A DNA stretch of 5,771 nucleotides from Oscillibacter sp. Lineage in GTDB: Bacteria > Bacillota > Clostridia > Oscillospirales > Oscillospiraceae. Under the pieces are notes generated by a model. It ran no database searches. It saw only the letters and a program-made list of their open reading frames with translations, and was not told where the DNA came from. Shown in pieces: positions 5,599-5,771 of the stretch (position 1 is its first letter; each line of letters begins with the position of its first letter). Where the stretch lies: the NCBI GenBank assembly GCA_017380995.1, contig JAFOCY010000025.1:1-5771 (forward strand), in the 5' to 3' direction. The position numbers and the translations under genes were made by a program.

Positions 5599-5627
5599 AG
5601 CCTCCCTCGCAAGAGGGGGGCTTTTTT
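5599..5627 (+). terminator. Intrinsic terminator of the sirtuin gene
   Basis: A 10-bp stem (5599-5608 with 5613-5622, one G-U pair) closes on a GCAA loop, a stable GNRA tetraloop, followed by T6 (5622-5627). It starts 6 nt after the stop codon. On the minus strand the hairpin has no T run, so it should not efficiently stop transcription coming from the asparaginase gene. Confidence 0.92.
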
Positions 5628-5771
5628 CAGGGGATCTCCTCCCACAAAATATCTTTCGCAACAGGGGTATAAAACAGTTTTTCCACCCGGGCTTTATCCT
5701 TGGTCTGTCCCAGGATCCACATCATTTTGGCAACCACCGCTTCGGTGGTCATATCGTAGGCCTCCAGCACC
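5627..5771 (-). CDS. Type I L-asparaginase, C-terminal fragment (cut by window edge)
   Basis: The last 47 codons of a gene running in from the right edge, ending in TGA at 5629-5627. The peptide begins VLEAYDMTTEAVVAKMMWIL, continues GQTKDKARVEKLF and ends in DILWEEIP. The DMTTEA-x-x-K-x-MW pattern is the conserved C-terminal helix of asparaginase/glutaminase-family enzymes, especially cytoplasmic type I (AnsA-like) proteins, which hydrolyse asparagine to aspartate and ammonia. The catalytic threonines lie in the N-terminal domain outside the window, so activity cannot be judged. The frame is open to the window edge. It converges on the sirtuin gene with only 34 bp between stop codons, and its stop overlaps the last T of the sirtuin terminator. 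No terminator for this gene is visible. Confidence 0.85.
   Translation of the reverse strand, partial: VLEAYDMTTEAVVAKMMWILGQTKDKARVEKLFYTPVAKDILWEEIP

Noticed and set aside
1..5771. Defence system, CRISPR array, insertion sequence or prophage
   Set aside because: No direct-repeat array, transposase, integrase or phage gene was seen. A sirtuin alone is not evidence of a defence system: it is a short single-domain deacylase with no effector-domain fusion or partner.

Overview
The window is GC-rich and densely coding. Shine-Dalgarno sites are strong (AAGGAG and close variants) and the tRNA has a consensus vegetative promoter. The gene content (M29 aminopeptidase, DUF2148 ferredoxin-domain protein, clostridial-type sirtuin, type I asparaginase, AI-2E-family permease) best fits a GC-rich Firmicute, probably an anaerobic Clostridia/Oscillospiraceae-type gut bacterium. 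That placement is inferred from gene families and composition, not from a marker gene.

Layout, left to right. Positions 34-208 hold a minus-strand tRNA-Leu(UAG) unit: a consensus promoter, a short leader hairpin, an 84-nt tRNA with encoded CCA, and an intrinsic terminator fused to the CCA end. Positions 209-4849 hold six minus-strand genes, transcribed right to left. They are an ArsC/Spx-like protein lacking the active-site cysteines, a YihY/BrkB membrane protein, a DUF2148 four-cysteine protein, an M29 metallo-aminopeptidase, a gamma-carbonic-anhydrase-like hexapeptide protein and an AI-2E-family permease. Gaps are 34 bp, a 4-bp ATGA overlap, 33, 9 and 15 bp. No terminator is visible between these genes, so they look like one transcription unit. 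Positions 4876-5592 hold a divergent plus-strand sirtuin, with a candidate promoter inside the ArsC-like gene and a strong GNRA-loop terminator at 5599-5627. From 5627 to the right edge a minus-strand frame encodes the C-terminus of a type I L-asparaginase, whose stop codon touches the sirtuin terminator.

The genes look like general housekeeping and accessory metabolism: peptide turnover, a possible iron-sulfur protein, CO2/bicarbonate or thioester chemistry, membrane permeases, protein deacylation and asparagine hydrolysis. They do not form an obvious pathway, and I see no defence system, mobile element, CRISPR array or biosynthetic cluster. The points most worth checking are the cysteine-free ArsC/Spx protein, the Y-x-x-K acyl-pocket signature of the sirtuin, the 26-bp divergent junction with a buried promoter that implies overlapping antisense 5' ends, and the self-contained tRNA unit. 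No intergenic stretch exceeds 60 bp apart from the tRNA region, which is annotated in full.
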